Source: Candidatus Hungatella pullicola (GTDB lineage: Bacteria; Bacillota; Clostridia; Lachnospirales; Lachnospiraceae). From it: a stretch of DNA of 64,000 nt. Shown here in pieces: positions 42,883 to 52,581 of this stretch. Position numbers and translations under genes: made by a program. The notes beneath the pieces were generated by a model, which ran no database searches, was not told the DNA's origin, and saw only the letters and a program-made list of their open reading frames with translations. Every line of letters begins with the position of its first letter. The stretch's first letter is position 1. The stretch lies in NCBI GenBank assembly GCA_019114305.1, contig DXFU01000043.1, positions 1-64,000 on the forward strand. Direction: 5' to 3'.

Positions 42883-44289
42883 TTATTTTTTACCGTTCCA
42901 GCAGTAGGTACACAGCTTGCAGGGAGAGATTCCAATGGACTGGATCAGATCGTCCAGCCGGTGGAAGCGTAAGGTGGTGAAATTCAGCTTTTTACGGATT
43001 TCTTCTACCATCTCCTTGTAGTTAACGCTGTCTGGATCCGCATAGTCATCTAACAGTTCCTGAGACACCTGATCCCCCTCTCTTTCCTTAATTACACGGC
43101 GGGTAATCAGATCCAGCTCAGAATTAGAGCGGGAGAAATTCAGATAAGGGCAGCCAAACAGCAAAGGAGGGCAGGCAGGACGGATGTGAACTTCCTTGGC
43201 ACCGCTTTGATATAAGAACTCTGTGGTTTCTCCCAGCTGTGTTCCCCGGACAATGGAATCATCAATAAGAAGCAGGCTTTTACCGCGGATAAGGGCATCT
43301 ACGGGAATCAGCTTCATCTTTGCGATCAGATTTCTTTGACTTTGGTTCTGAGGCATAAAGGATCTGGGCCAGGTTGGGGTGTATTTAATAAATGGTCTGG
43401 CAAATGGAATTCCAGACTCATTGGCATATCCCACCGCATGGGCAATACCGGAATCAGGAACACCCGCTACCACATCAGATTTTACATCATCTCTTCGGGC
43501 CAGCAGCTTGCCGCATTCATACCGCATGGTTTCAACATTGACTCCTTCGTAGGAGGAAGTGGGGTAACCATAGTAAACCCACAGGAAAGAACAGATTTTC
43601 ATTTCGTCTCTGGGAGGAACCAGCTGTTCCATGCCCTCTGGCGTAAGAAATACAATTTCCCCAGGCCCCAGTTCCGCATAGTCGGTATAGCCCAAATTAA
43701 TATAAGCAAAGCTTTCAAAGGAAGCGCAGAAGGCATCATCCTTTTTTCCGATTACAATGGGAGTGCGTCCCATACGGTCCCTGGCTGCGTAGATTCCCTG
43801 AGAAGTAAGAATCATAATGGTCATGGAACCGTCAATGCGTTCCTGAGCATACTGGATTCCCTCTGTAATGCTGCCTTTCTGGTTGATCAAGGCAGCCACC
43901 AGCTCTGTGGCATTGATCCGTCCGCCGCTCATTTCCATAAAATGAATGTGCCCGTTTTTGTAGGCATCCTGAATCAGCTCCTGCTCGTTGTTGATCTTTC
44001 CCACTGTGGTAATAGCGAAGCTGCCCAGATGAGACTGGATTAAAAGCGGCTGAGGCTCATTGTCAGAAATACAGCCAATTCCCAGGTTGCCCTGCAGTTC
44101 ATCTAAGTCTCCGTCGAATTTTGTACGGAAGGGTGAATTCTCAATATTATGAATTGCCCGGGTAAAGCCGCCTGCGCCGTAGACAGCCATACCGCCCCGT
44201 TTGGTTCCCAGATGGGAATGGTAATCAACTCCGAAAAAAACATCAAGTGTACAGCTTTTCTTTGACACAACTCCAAATATTCCGCCCAT
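42883..44289 (-). CDS. PurF-like amidophosphoribosyltransferase without catalytic cysteine
   Basis: 468 residues with the full PurF layout: an N-terminal class II glutaminase-like domain, then a phosphoribosyltransferase domain with the PRPP loop LLLIDDSIVRGTQ (about 331-343), and Cys ligands for a [4Fe-4S] cluster (C457, C460, C463 and two earlier Cys). The N-terminus reads MGGIFG, so Gly2 (codon GGC) stands where class II amidotransferases have the nucleophile Cys (TGC). Without it glutamine hydrolysis should not occur; the enzyme may use ammonia or have another role. AGGGG precedes the ATG. A canonical PurF may exist elsewhere. Confidence 0.88.
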   Translation of the reverse strand: MGGIFGVVSKKSCTLDVFFGVDYHSHLGTKRGGMAVYGAGGFTRAIHNIENSPFRTKFDGDLDELQGNLGIGCISDNEPQPLLIQSHLGSFAITTVGKINNEQELIQDAYKNGHIHFMEMSGGRINATELVAALINQKGSITEGIQYAQERIDGSMTIMILTSQGIYAARDRMGRTPIVIGKKDDAFCASFESFAYINLGYTDYAELGPGEIVFLTPEGMEQLVPPRDEMKICSFLWVYYGYPTSSYEGVNVETMRYECGKLLARRDDVKSDVVAGVPDSGIAHAVGYANESGIPFARPFIKYTPTWPRSFMPQNQSQRNLIAKMKLIPVDALIRGKSLLLIDDSIVRGTQLGETTEFLYQSGAKEVHIRPACPPLLFGCPYLNFSRSNSELDLITRRVIKEREGDQVSQELLDDYADPDSVNYKEMVEEIRKKLNFTTLRFHRLDDLIQSIGISPCKLCTYCWNGKK

Positions 44290-44435
44290 GAAACTACCCC
44301 TTTTTATTCATTTATTCATTTGAAGGCCTCATTCTGAAAACAAGGCGTTTACAGTTTTAATCAATCAAGTTTCATTCTAACATATTAAAATGGATGGGTA
44401 CAATGGTTGAAATTATTAAAAATACTTATAAAATC

Positions 44436-45347
44436 TTAGAAGGAAGACGATATATCAATAGGAAGAACGGGAATTTGCTCTGTCTTTATAATCTGAACCA
44501 AAGACTTTAAGGGGGCGTTTCCCTGTACGGATTTATAATAAATTCCGAAGGAAACAGGCTGCTGATCTGCGATAGGAATTCTTGTCAGTGAAAGGGCTGG
44601 AGGGATGAAAAGTTCCGGCAGAAGAGACACGCCAAAGCCTGCCTGAACCAGAGTGATTGCTGCGGCCTCTGTTTCGCAGAAATAGAAATCCCGGGGTGAT
44701 TTTCCATCCAAAAGCTGTCCCTGAAGATGAGCAATGTCTGACTGCGCCTTTGCGGGATCAAGGAGTATTAGCTTCTCCTTTTTTATGTCTTCCAGTGAAA
44801 GTACAGAGTGTGTGCAAAGGGGACTGGAGGAGGAACAGACACAGAAAATAGGCATTTTACCCCACTCCCTGTATACAGCAGAAATCTTTTTGGAATCCGG
44901 TTCCCGAAATCCAATAACCGCATCTACATCATTTTCTTCCAACAGGCGGTACAAATGCTGGAAAGGAACTACTTTCAGCTGGGGATGTATGTTGGGATAC
45001 TGTTCCCGAAGCTTTTTTAATGGGGACGGCATCATAAACAGGTGGGTATAGCTGAAAAAGCCAAGAGAAAGGGTTCGAATTTCCTGGTTGGAAGGATGTT
45101 CGAATCTTTTTTTTGCCCTGTGAGTTAAATTAACAATATTTCGTGCGTCGTCAAGAAATATCTTTCCTTCCCGGGTTAACTTGACTGTTCTTGTAGTTCT
45201 TTGAAACAGCTTAACATTCAGCTCTTTTTCCAGTGAGTGGATCTGCTGCGTGACCGCAGGCTGGGTTATATGGAGGCGTTCGGCTGCTCTGGCAAAATTC
45301 AGACAGTCTGCTACAGCAATAAAACAGGTTAACTGAAATGTGTTCAT
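44436..45347 (-). CDS. LysR family transcriptional regulator
   Basis: 303 residues. The N-terminal winged HTH (1-60, with FARAAERLHITQPAVTQQIH) and type 2 periplasmic-binding-like effector domain are typical of LysR regulators. It is divergent from the heterodimeric ABC exporter; a 10 bp-arm palindrome in between fits its operator and suggests it controls the exporter. The effector is unknown. Confidence 0.92.
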   Translation of the reverse strand: MNTFQLTCFIAVADCLNFARAAERLHITQPAVTQQIHSLEKELNVKLFQRTTRTVKLTREGKIFLDDARNIVNLTHRAKKRFEHPSNQEIRTLSLGFFSYTHLFMMPSPLKKLREQYPNIHPQLKVVPFQHLYRLLEENDVDAVIGFREPDSKKISAVYREWGKMPIFCVCSSSSPLCTHSVLSLEDIKKEKLILLDPAKAQSDIAHLQGQLLDGKSPRDFYFCETEAAAITLVQAGFGVSLLPELFIPPALSLTRIPIADQQPVSFGIYYKSVQGNAPLKSLVQIIKTEQIPVLPIDISSSF

Positions 45348-45375
45348 AGGTGACTTACCTCTGAGAAGATTAAAA

Positions 45376-45400
45376 TATTAATAAGGAACTCTTATTAATA
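45376..45400. promoter_or_regulatory. Palindromic operator, LysR type
   Basis: TATTAATAAG, a 5 bp spacer GAACT, then CTTATTAATA: a perfect 10 bp inverted repeat centred 45388, containing the T-N11-A element of LysR sites. It lies between the lysR and exporter genes. Confidence 0.75.
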
Positions 45401-45415
45401 ATAACATGTTCTAAA

Positions 45416-45443
45416 TTCACATTCAAGACAATTTCCGTATAAT
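45416..45443 (+). promoter_or_regulatory. Promoter of the ABC exporter operon
   Basis: TTCACA (45416-45421), a 16 bp spacer and consensus TATAAT (45438-45443). It is about 15 bp downstream of the palindrome, in the position expected for an activator site. Confidence 0.55.
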
Positions 45444-45518
45444 AATAGTCAAAGAGCCCATATAAAAGGCGCTTAAGAAGAAAGGGACCTTTTGAATCTA
45501 TATTTTGGAGGAAAATAA

Positions 45519-47282
45519 ATGATAAGAACATTATTAAAACAGGTGAAGGGGTATAAGAAAGACGCTTTCCTGGCTCCGCTGTTTACAGCCCTGGAGGTTC
45601 TCATGGAGGTGATGATTCCATTTGTCACCGCTTCCATTATAGACAAGGGAATAGAGTCAGGAAACATAGATCAGGTGTATTTGTATGGAGGAATTATGCT
45701 GATTATGGCCTTATTTAGTTTAATATTCGGCATATTGGCGGGAAAATACGCAGCCAGGGCCTCATCAGGATTTGCCTGCAATTTGAGAGACGGTATGTAT
45801 GAAAACATCCAAAGTTTTTCTTTTTCCAATATTGATAAATACAGCACTGCAGGACTGGTTACCCGTATGACTACGGATGTGACAAATGTGCAGAATGCCA
45901 GCCAGATGATTCTGCGAATTGCTGTGAGAGCTCCATTGATGCTGGTGTGCAGCATGGTGATGTGCTTTTTTATCAGTGTAAGGCTAAGCAGTATTTTTTT
46001 GACAGCCATTGTGGTATTAGCGGCAGCTCTGATTTTTATTATGGCAAAAACTACAAAGATCTTTGCTCAGGTGTTTCAAAAGTATGATGATTTAAATGCC
46101 AGCGTACAGGAAAATGTTTCAGCTGTGCGGGTGGTAAAGGCGTTTGTCCGGGAGGATTATGAGAATGCCAGATTTGCCAAGGCAGCGGAAATGCTCTTCC
46201 GTCTTTTTGTAAAGGCCGAAGGAATTCTGGCTCTTAACAATCCGGTTATGATGCTTGTGGTGTACGGCTGTATCATTGCTCTTTCCTGGTTTGGCGCCGT
46301 CTTTGTGGTGGCAGGCAGTCTGACCACCGGGGAGCTTACGTCTATGTTCAGTTATGTAATGAGTGTGCTTATGTCCTTGATGATGTTTTCCATGGTGTTT
46401 GTTATGATTACCATGAGTGCTGCCAGCGGCAGACGGATTGCGCAGGTGTTGGAAGAAAAGGCAGATTTAAGGAATCCGGAAAAACCGGAAGGGAATATGG
46501 AGGATGGACGAATTGACTTTAATCATGTCAGTTTTTCTTATAAACATGGAAGCGGGGAAAGAACCCTTTCAGATATAGATCTGCATATAAACTCAGGGGA
46601 GACCATAGGCATAATCGGCAGAACCGGCAGCGGAAAATCTACTTTAGTCAGTCTGATCAGCCGACTGTATGATGCCGATGAGGGAAGTGTATTGGTTGGA
46701 GGAAAGGATGTAAGAACCTACGATATGGAGCTTCTGAGGGAAAAGGTGGCCGTGGTATTGCAGAAAAACGTTCTTTTTTCCGGAACCATACTGGATAACC
46801 TTCGATGGGGAAAGGAGGACGCGTCAGAGGAAGAATGCCGGGAGGTCTGCAGACAGGCCAGTGCCGATGAGTTTATTGAGAACTTTCCGGAAAAATACAA
46901 CACCTGGATTGAACAGGGAGGAAGCAATGTGTCGGGCGGCCAGAAACAAAGACTTTGCATTGCCAGGGCTCTTTTGAAAAAACCCAAAATACTGATCCTG
47001 GATGATTCCACAAGCGCCGTAGATACAGCCACAGACGCAAAAATACGGGAAGCCTTTGCAAAAAAGATTCCTGGTACGACAAAACTGATCATTGCTCAGA
47101 GAATTTCCAGTGTGCAGGATGCCGACAGAATACTTGTAATGGAAAATGGAAGAATCAATGGGTTTGATACTCATGAGAATCTGCTGAGGCAAAACGAAAT
47201 TTACAGGGAGATCTGCCAAGCTCAGATGAAAGGGGGAGGAGACTTTGACCAAACAGACGATACAGGAAAGGAGAGGACTTAA
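45519..47282 (+). CDS. ABC exporter subunit with degenerate ATP site
   Basis: 587 residues. Six transmembrane helices, then a nucleotide-binding domain with Walker A GRTGSGKST (about 367), a signature NVSGGQKQR, and Walker B ILILDDSTS (about 491), where the catalytic Glu is replaced by Asp. The H-loop reads IIAQR, with Gln in place of His. These changes mark the degenerate half of a heterodimeric exporter of the BmrCD/LmrCD/TM287-288 type. GGAGG precedes the ATG. It is two bases upstream of the partner gene. Substrates of such pumps are usually drugs, lipids or peptides. Confidence 0.92.
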   Translation: MIRTLLKQVKGYKKDAFLAPLFTALEVLMEVMIPFVTASIIDKGIESGNIDQVYLYGGIMLIMALFSLIFGILAGKYAARASSGFACNLRDGMYENIQSFSFSNIDKYSTAGLVTRMTTDVTNVQNASQMILRIAVRAPLMLVCSMVMCFFISVRLSSIFLTAIVVLAAALIFIMAKTTKIFAQVFQKYDDLNASVQENVSAVRVVKAFVREDYENARFAKAAEMLFRLFVKAEGILALNNPVMMLVVYGCIIALSWFGAVFVVAGSLTTGELTSMFSYVMSVLMSLMMFSMVFVMITMSAASGRRIAQVLEEKADLRNPEKPEGNMEDGRIDFNHVSFSYKHGSGERTLSDIDLHINSGETIGIIGRTGSGKSTLVSLISRLYDADEGSVLVGGKDVRTYDMELLREKVAVVLQKNVLFSGTILDNLRWGKEDASEEECREVCRQASADEFIENFPEKYNTWIEQGGSNVSGGQKQRLCIARALLKKPKILILDDSTSAVDTATDAKIREAFAKKIPGTTKLIIAQRISSVQDADRILVMENGRINGFDTHENLLRQNEIYREICQAQMKGGGDFDQTDDTGKERT

Positions 47283-47284
47283 GT

Positions 47285-49177
47285 ATGGATGCAGGAAAGA
47301 AAAATAAAACGGATATGAGACAGATGGTAAAAACTTTGGGACAAGTTCTGACCTTTATGCTGAAAAATTACAAGTTTTCCTTTCTGGTGGTAGTTTTATG
47401 TATTGTGGGGGCGGCCATGGCCACTCTTCGGGGAACTCTTTTTATGCAGTCCCTTATTGATGATTATATCGTTCCTCTGACACAGGCCAAGGAACCGGAC
47501 TTTACCGAGCTGAAAGAAGCTCTTTTCGCTTTGGCAGTTTCTTACGGCATTGGAACCCTATGCGCTTATGCCTATAATCGGATTATGGTCAATATCAGCC
47601 AGGGAACTATGAGAAATCTTAGAATTCAGCTGTTTTCACATATGGAGTCCCTTCCTATTGGGTATTTTGATACTCATGCCCACGGAGATATTATGTCTGT
47701 TTATACCAATGACGTAGACACTTTGCGCCAGCTGATAAGTCAAAGCATTCCCCAAGTCATTAATTCGTTGGTAACGATTCTAATATCCTTTGCCAGTATG
47801 GTGATTCTGGATATTCCTCTCACCTTAATTACAGCTGCTATGGTAAGCGTGATGATTCTGGCAGCCTCAAAAATCGGAGGAAAATCAGCCGTCTATTTCG
47901 CCCGTCAGCAAAAAGCATTAGGGCAGGTGAATGGCTATATTGAGGAAATGATGGAGGGACAGAAGGTAGTAAAGGTATTTTGCCGCGAGGAAAAAAGTCT
48001 GGAACAGTTTCGCTGCCTCAATGAAGAGCTGCGCGACAGCGCAGAAAAGGCCAACACTTTTTCCAACATTACTATGCCCGTAAACGCTAACCTGGGAAAC
48101 ATCAGCTATGTGCTGTGCGCTGTAGTAGGAGCAGTTTTGGCTCTGCATGGATATGCAGGACTGACACTGGGAACTCTGGTGTCTTTTCTGACTTTGAATA
48201 AAAATTCTACTCAGCCTGTAAGTCAGATCAGTCAGCAGACCAACAGCATCGTCATGGCAATGGCAGGAGCTAGGAGGATTTTTGACCTGATGTCTGAAAA
48301 AACAGAAGAAGATAACGGATATGTGGAGCTGGTCAATGCCAGAGAAAATGCAGATGGAAGCTTAACAGAGACAAAAGAGCGAACGGGAGTCTGGGCCTGG
48401 AAGCATCCACACAAGGCGGAGGGAACAGTTACCTATACTAAACTTAAGGGAGACATAGTATTTGACGACGTGGATTTTGGATATAACGAAGATAAGATGA
48501 TTCTCCGGCATATTAAGCTGTACGCTAAGCCCGGGCAGAAAATCGCCTTCGTGGGCAGCACGGGAGCGGGAAAAACAACCATTACCAATCTTATTAACCG
48601 GTTTTATGACATTGCTGACGGAAAAATACGCTTTGACGGAATTAACATTAACAAAATAAAGAAGTCAGATCTTCGGCGGTCTCTGGGCATGGTGCTGCAG
48701 GATGCCCATTTATTTACAGGGACGGTAATGGAGAATATTCGTTATGGAAGGCTGGAGGCCACAGATGAACAGTGCATGGCTGCTGCCAAGCTGGCCAATG
48801 CAGATGAATTTATACGCAGGCTTCCTGACGGATATGATACGGTGCTGACAGGGGACGGGGCTAATTTAAGCCAGGGACAGAAGCAGCTTCTCACCATTGC
48901 CAGAGCTGCAGTGGCGGATCCGCCGGTTTTAATTCTTGACGAGGCCACATCTTCCATTGATACCCGTACGGAAGGTCTGGTACAGGAAGGAATGGACCGT
49001 CTGATGAAAGGACGTACAACCTTTGTTATCGCTCATCGTCTTTCTACCGTGAAAAATTCAGACTGTATTATGGTACTGGAGCAGGGAGAAATTGTAGAAC
49101 GGGGTACCCACGATCAGCTGATAGAGAAGAAAGGAAGATATTATCAGCTGTATACAGGGAATTCTATTGGGGCATAG
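47285..49177 (+). CDS. ABC exporter subunit with consensus catalytic site
   Basis: 630 residues. Six transmembrane helices and an intact nucleotide-binding domain: Walker A GSTGAGKTT (about 423-431), signature NLSQGQKQ, Walker B ILDEATSSIDT with the catalytic Glu (about 550), and H-loop IAHR (about 583). An insertion (about 340-380) precedes the domain. It pairs with the upstream subunit to form a heterodimeric exporter with one active and one degenerate site. A hairpin terminator follows. Confidence 0.93.
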   Translation: MDAGKKNKTDMRQMVKTLGQVLTFMLKNYKFSFLVVVLCIVGAAMATLRGTLFMQSLIDDYIVPLTQAKEPDFTELKEALFALAVSYGIGTLCAYAYNRIMVNISQGTMRNLRIQLFSHMESLPIGYFDTHAHGDIMSVYTNDVDTLRQLISQSIPQVINSLVTILISFASMVILDIPLTLITAAMVSVMILAASKIGGKSAVYFARQQKALGQVNGYIEEMMEGQKVVKVFCREEKSLEQFRCLNEELRDSAEKANTFSNITMPVNANLGNISYVLCAVVGAVLALHGYAGLTLGTLVSFLTLNKNSTQPVSQISQQTNSIVMAMAGARRIFDLMSEKTEEDNGYVELVNARENADGSLTETKERTGVWAWKHPHKAEGTVTYTKLKGDIVFDDVDFGYNEDKMILRHIKLYAKPGQKIAFVGSTGAGKTTITNLINRFYDIADGKIRFDGININKIKKSDLRRSLGMVLQDAHLFTGTVMENIRYGRLEATDEQCMAAAKLANADEFIRRLPDGYDTVLTGDGANLSQGQKQLLTIARAAVADPPVLILDEATSSIDTRTEGLVQEGMDRLMKGRTTFVIAHRLSTVKNSDCIMVLEQGEIVERGTHDQLIEKKGRYYQLYTGNSIGA

Positions 49178-49187
49178 GAAGAAAGGA

Positions 49188-49234
49188 GGGCCTGCCGCAA
49201 AACAATTACATCATTGCAGCAGGCCCTGTTTGTA
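49188..49234 (+). terminator. Terminator of the ABC exporter operon
   Basis: GGGCCTGC (49188-49195) pairs with GCAGGCCC (49219-49226), followed by TGTTTGT. Confidence 0.75.
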
Positions 49235-49318
49235 TCTATCTGATCATTTCAAATATCTCCGGAGGGGCTGTACGGCTTATGCTAACTTTCCATTATAATA
49301 TAAATAAATATGATCAGA

Positions 49319-51334
49319 TTATCCTTTAAATCCAGCCTTTTTCATGGCTTCAAATAGGGCCTCATCAGTCATATGGTTTTCAGTGATGGATAAAAGGCGT
49401 ACCTTTCTGTCCTCTCGTGGACGTACAAAGTCTTCATACCATTCGGCAAATCTCTGATCATCGCCTATGACCCGTACCACCCGCATCATGGAGCGAATTA
49501 CATAGGCAGTAAATTTAATATCAGTCAGACAGTCATTTTCGTAAAAACCTTTCCAAACTCCGTATTCGGACTGACGCATGATGGTGTTGGCTTTCTGGAA
49601 TTCTTCAGCTGCGCGTCCCAGAAAATAAAAACTTTCTTTGTATGTGGAAGAATCGAAACACAGAAAGCCCTGACAGAATAAAATCGCGCCCTGATTGCAG
49701 TGGTAATGGATCTCTGCCTGAAGAAGAACTGTAGAATCAAATAAAGTTTTGAGATCTCCTGACAGGCTCTCGCTGGTTTCCAGACACTGCTGATGGTATG
49801 CTTTGATACCTGCTTCCCCATTTTTATTAATTTTAAGTACACGGTTAACCTGTTCAAGAAGGGAGCACCTCCCTGTAAGCCAAAGAAGAGGTTCGCAAAA
49901 CTCTGTTCTGTCAATGATAAATTGCCGCGCCAATAAACGAACACAATAATTGTAGAATTGTTCGCCGGCATGCTGATCTTCGTGTTCCCCATAGGAAAGA
50001 AGGGATTTTGCGTAGGATTCCAGACAGGAGGCAATATTCTGATTGTTATTATAATAAGTACGGGCAAATTCCTGGCTGTGGGATGCGTCAGAGACGCTTT
50101 CTCCAAACCACAGTTTTCGAATAGCATCCAGATAATATACATGAGGACGGATATTGGAAGAATTTATGATCCAATAATCTTTTACTCCAAGATGAAAGGC
50201 GTTTCCTAATTCTCTGTTTACAAAATCAACCGTATTGGGAAGGGTTGTCATATGGCTGGCTGCCTGGAGATCATGGAAAGAAATATGATAATATACTCCA
50301 TGAGGTCCTTTATCCCCTTTGTGGGGCAGGGCCGGCGTCCTGGTACAGTGATTATCCTGACGCCTGGTGCACATTTTGCCATAACCATTGTCTGCCCATA
50401 TTTTAATAATATCAGGATGAAGCGTAATATATCCTTCGTTGTACAGTTCCATGATTTCCCCGTACAGATTTGTGCAGAAAACAGGATCTTTTACATATTT
50501 GCATACCAGCTGGCGCTGCAGTTCAATTAAACTGCTGATTAGTTCGCCTCGTTTTTTGGGGGTGTCGAAATCCTCCTCTCCCTTGCTTTCCCAGAAGGGG
50601 CAGTCTCCCTGTCCCCGAAATCCTAAAGTCCAAATGACATGTTTATCTTTCTGTCGCAGAATGGCATCTTCCCAAAGCTTATGAAAGCACTCGGGATTTT
50701 TTGAGTAGGAAGGCAGTAAATCCGGGTACGCGCGTGCGAAAATTTCTGCTCCCAGCGGCTCAGCATGATGATGGGTCAGCCAAAGCCCATAACTGGAAGC
50801 CAGTTCCCCGTAGATTCTGCTGCTTTTATCAGTGCCAGGTATTACCATGTTTCCGCCGCATCGCAGCAATGCTTCGAATGCCATTCTCCAGGGAAAGTCT
50901 TTCGCTTCTCCATTGTTCCAGTGGATCAACAGAACCTCGTCATTTAGAAACCATCCGCGGAAACGTACCGCAGGAATTGGGGAACAAAACATCTCACATG
51001 GAATTTCCACAGAACCTATTTTCTCTATTTTTTGATCCAGCCAGAACCAGAATGGCCGGATTCCCAGATATTTTTCGCTGATTGAAAGCAGGGCATAGAC
51101 AAATCCGAGATCATCTCCGGCTTTTATCAGCAGCTGATAATCGTTTACTACATGTATTTCATAGGTCTCCGGACATAAAGATTCATTTCTGCAAAGAAGA
51201 ATCGTGTTTTCCGCATCTGCAATTGTGTCGAGAGTTTTTTTAATATCCCGCTCAAGAATAGAGACGGCAGTATTTACAGCCGGTGTAGAGTATGGATTTT
51301 GAATTTTGGTATTCAGATTTAAAATAAATCCCAT
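49319..51334 (-). CDS. GH115-like alpha-glucuronidase
   Basis: 671 residues with no signal peptide. The N-terminal alpha/beta domain is followed by a catalytic barrel with segments characteristic of GH115: FRGWFLNDE (about 123), GGNMVIPGTD (about 160), WTLGFRGQGDCPFW and GVYYHISFHDLQAA. GH115 enzymes remove glucuronic or 4-O-methylglucuronic acid from xylan side chains. It is shorter than typical members of 800 residues or more and lacks their C-terminal module. The ATG at 51334 has AAGGAGG upstream, while the longer frame does not. The AraC gene 95 bp upstream on the same strand may regulate it. Confidence 0.72.
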   Translation of the reverse strand: MGFILNLNTKIQNPYSTPAVNTAVSILERDIKKTLDTIADAENTILLCRNESLCPETYEIHVVNDYQLLIKAGDDLGFVYALLSISEKYLGIRPFWFWLDQKIEKIGSVEIPCEMFCSPIPAVRFRGWFLNDEVLLIHWNNGEAKDFPWRMAFEALLRCGGNMVIPGTDKSSRIYGELASSYGLWLTHHHAEPLGAEIFARAYPDLLPSYSKNPECFHKLWEDAILRQKDKHVIWTLGFRGQGDCPFWESKGEEDFDTPKKRGELISSLIELQRQLVCKYVKDPVFCTNLYGEIMELYNEGYITLHPDIIKIWADNGYGKMCTRRQDNHCTRTPALPHKGDKGPHGVYYHISFHDLQAASHMTTLPNTVDFVNRELGNAFHLGVKDYWIINSSNIRPHVYYLDAIRKLWFGESVSDASHSQEFARTYYNNNQNIASCLESYAKSLLSYGEHEDQHAGEQFYNYCVRLLARQFIIDRTEFCEPLLWLTGRCSLLEQVNRVLKINKNGEAGIKAYHQQCLETSESLSGDLKTLFDSTVLLQAEIHYHCNQGAILFCQGFLCFDSSTYKESFYFLGRAAEEFQKANTIMRQSEYGVWKGFYENDCLTDIKFTAYVIRSMMRVVRVIGDDQRFAEWYEDFVRPREDRKVRLLSITENHMTDEALFEAMKKAGFKG

Positions 51335-51429
51335 GGACAGCCTCCTTATATTGTTCATTTAGAATTTAATATAAAAATAGAGCAAAATCACAAAAATATA
51401 TTTGATGATTTTGCTCTTTCTGCAAATTA

Positions 51430-52278
51430 TTATGACGAAATTGATTCTTTTATATTTCTCCGATATTCGGTTGGAGTTAAATGAAGTAAAGATCTGAAGG
51501 TTTTGCAAAAGTACATAGTAGAATTAAAACCACAGTCCAGAGCGATGTCTGTAATGCTTTTGTTTGTGTCGTGAAGCATAGCGCATGATTTCTGGATTTT
51601 TAAAAGGTTAATATATTGGATAATGGTATAATTAGTCAGCTTTTTAAAAGTACGGCACAGATGGCTGGGAGTAACATAAAAGGTAGAGGCGATTTCATCT
51701 ATACTGGTAAGGCTGAGAAAATTTTCGTGGACATAAGCGATCAGTGGGGAAAAGCCCTGATTAACAGAGCTTTCAGCAGCGACTCTGCTGCTTTGTAAAG
51801 AAGCTGTCGGCTGTTCCCTGATGCTTTTCAGAATGAGAACAAAAATCTCAGCAAATTTTGCAAAAATTAAATTATCTGAATTAAGATCAGAATCTTTTTT
51901 CATATCACGTATAATCTTGGATATTTTGTAATAGCTGTCGGAAGATAATGTAACGCTTTCAGATTGGAAGGCGCCTATAAACCTTTGAATAACCTCAGCT
52001 GAAAAATATTTTTTTAAAAATGACTCAGTAAAATATATAACCGTTCTGGAATGTGTATTTGAACTGAGGGATTGATGAAGGACATTAGGCTTTATTAAGA
52101 CAATATCCCTGGGATTTAATTTGTAAAAATTATTGCCTATGGCACAATCCCGAGTTCCCTCATCCTGAATATAAATTTCATAAAAATCATGGTAATGCAT
52201 AACGGGCATGTCATGGTTGGACTGTCTTACTGACGCCACCTTAAATTCACCGTTTATACTAGATTTATCTGCCAACAT
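51430..52278 (-). CDS. AraC family transcriptional regulator
   Basis: 282 residues. Cupin domain with MHYHDFYEIYIQDEGTRDC near the N-terminus and a C-terminal double HTH (about 175-275, with ITDIALDCGFNSTMYFCKTF split between units). Two ATGs lie six bases apart; the one at 52278 has GGGAGGG at the better distance. It precedes the GH115 gene on the same strand and is the likely regulator. A G+C-rich hairpin sits in its leader. Confidence 0.86.
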   Translation of the reverse strand: MLADKSSINGEFKVASVRQSNHDMPVMHYHDFYEIYIQDEGTRDCAIGNNFYKLNPRDIVLIKPNVLHQSLSSNTHSRTVIYFTESFLKKYFSAEVIQRFIGAFQSESVTLSSDSYYKISKIIRDMKKDSDLNSDNLIFAKFAEIFVLILKSIREQPTASLQSSRVAAESSVNQGFSPLIAYVHENFLSLTSIDEIASTFYVTPSHLCRTFKKLTNYTIIQYINLLKIQKSCAMLHDTNKSITDIALDCGFNSTMYFCKTFRSLLHLTPTEYRRNIKESISS

Positions 52279-52342
52279 AAGCATATTCCCTCCCTTTCCT
52301 TCTATAGCTTCTGCGGCCTAATACTGTTTCCGGCAGTGCGGT

Positions 52343-52368
52343 GCCGGAAGCTTGTGCCCGGCTTTTTT
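52343..52368. other. Hairpin in the intergenic region 52279-52581
   Basis: GCCGG (52343-52347) pairs with CCGGC (52358-52362), followed by TTTTTT on the plus strand; an adjacent TTCCGG/CCGGAA stem overlaps it. No plus-strand gene lies upstream, so it may terminate an antisense transcript or fold in the AraC leader on the minus strand. The rest of the 303 bp gap shows nothing else I can name. Confidence 0.35.
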
Positions 52369-52581
52369 GTTCATTGTATATCTATTTCGAGCATATCACG
52401 GCCAGGCAGTATTTTCTATATACATTACCTAATGTTTTTTTTGAATCTTATCTTATCTGATACAAAAAAACTTTCCCTTTCCTTCTGAAAGCGTTATAAT
52501 GGCGGTATAATATATGTCTCTTCTTTTTGTGACATTTGTACGATATATCCTTTGCTGAAACATTATGAAAGGAATTTTACT

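Noticed and set aside
43336..44043. 235-codon plus-strand open frame inside the PurF-like gene
   Set aside because: Antisense shadow of a conserved enzyme; no coding character.
49525..50142. 205-codon minus-strand frame overlapping the GH115-like gene
   Set aside because: Same strand, other frame, inside a continuous coding gene; no start signal.
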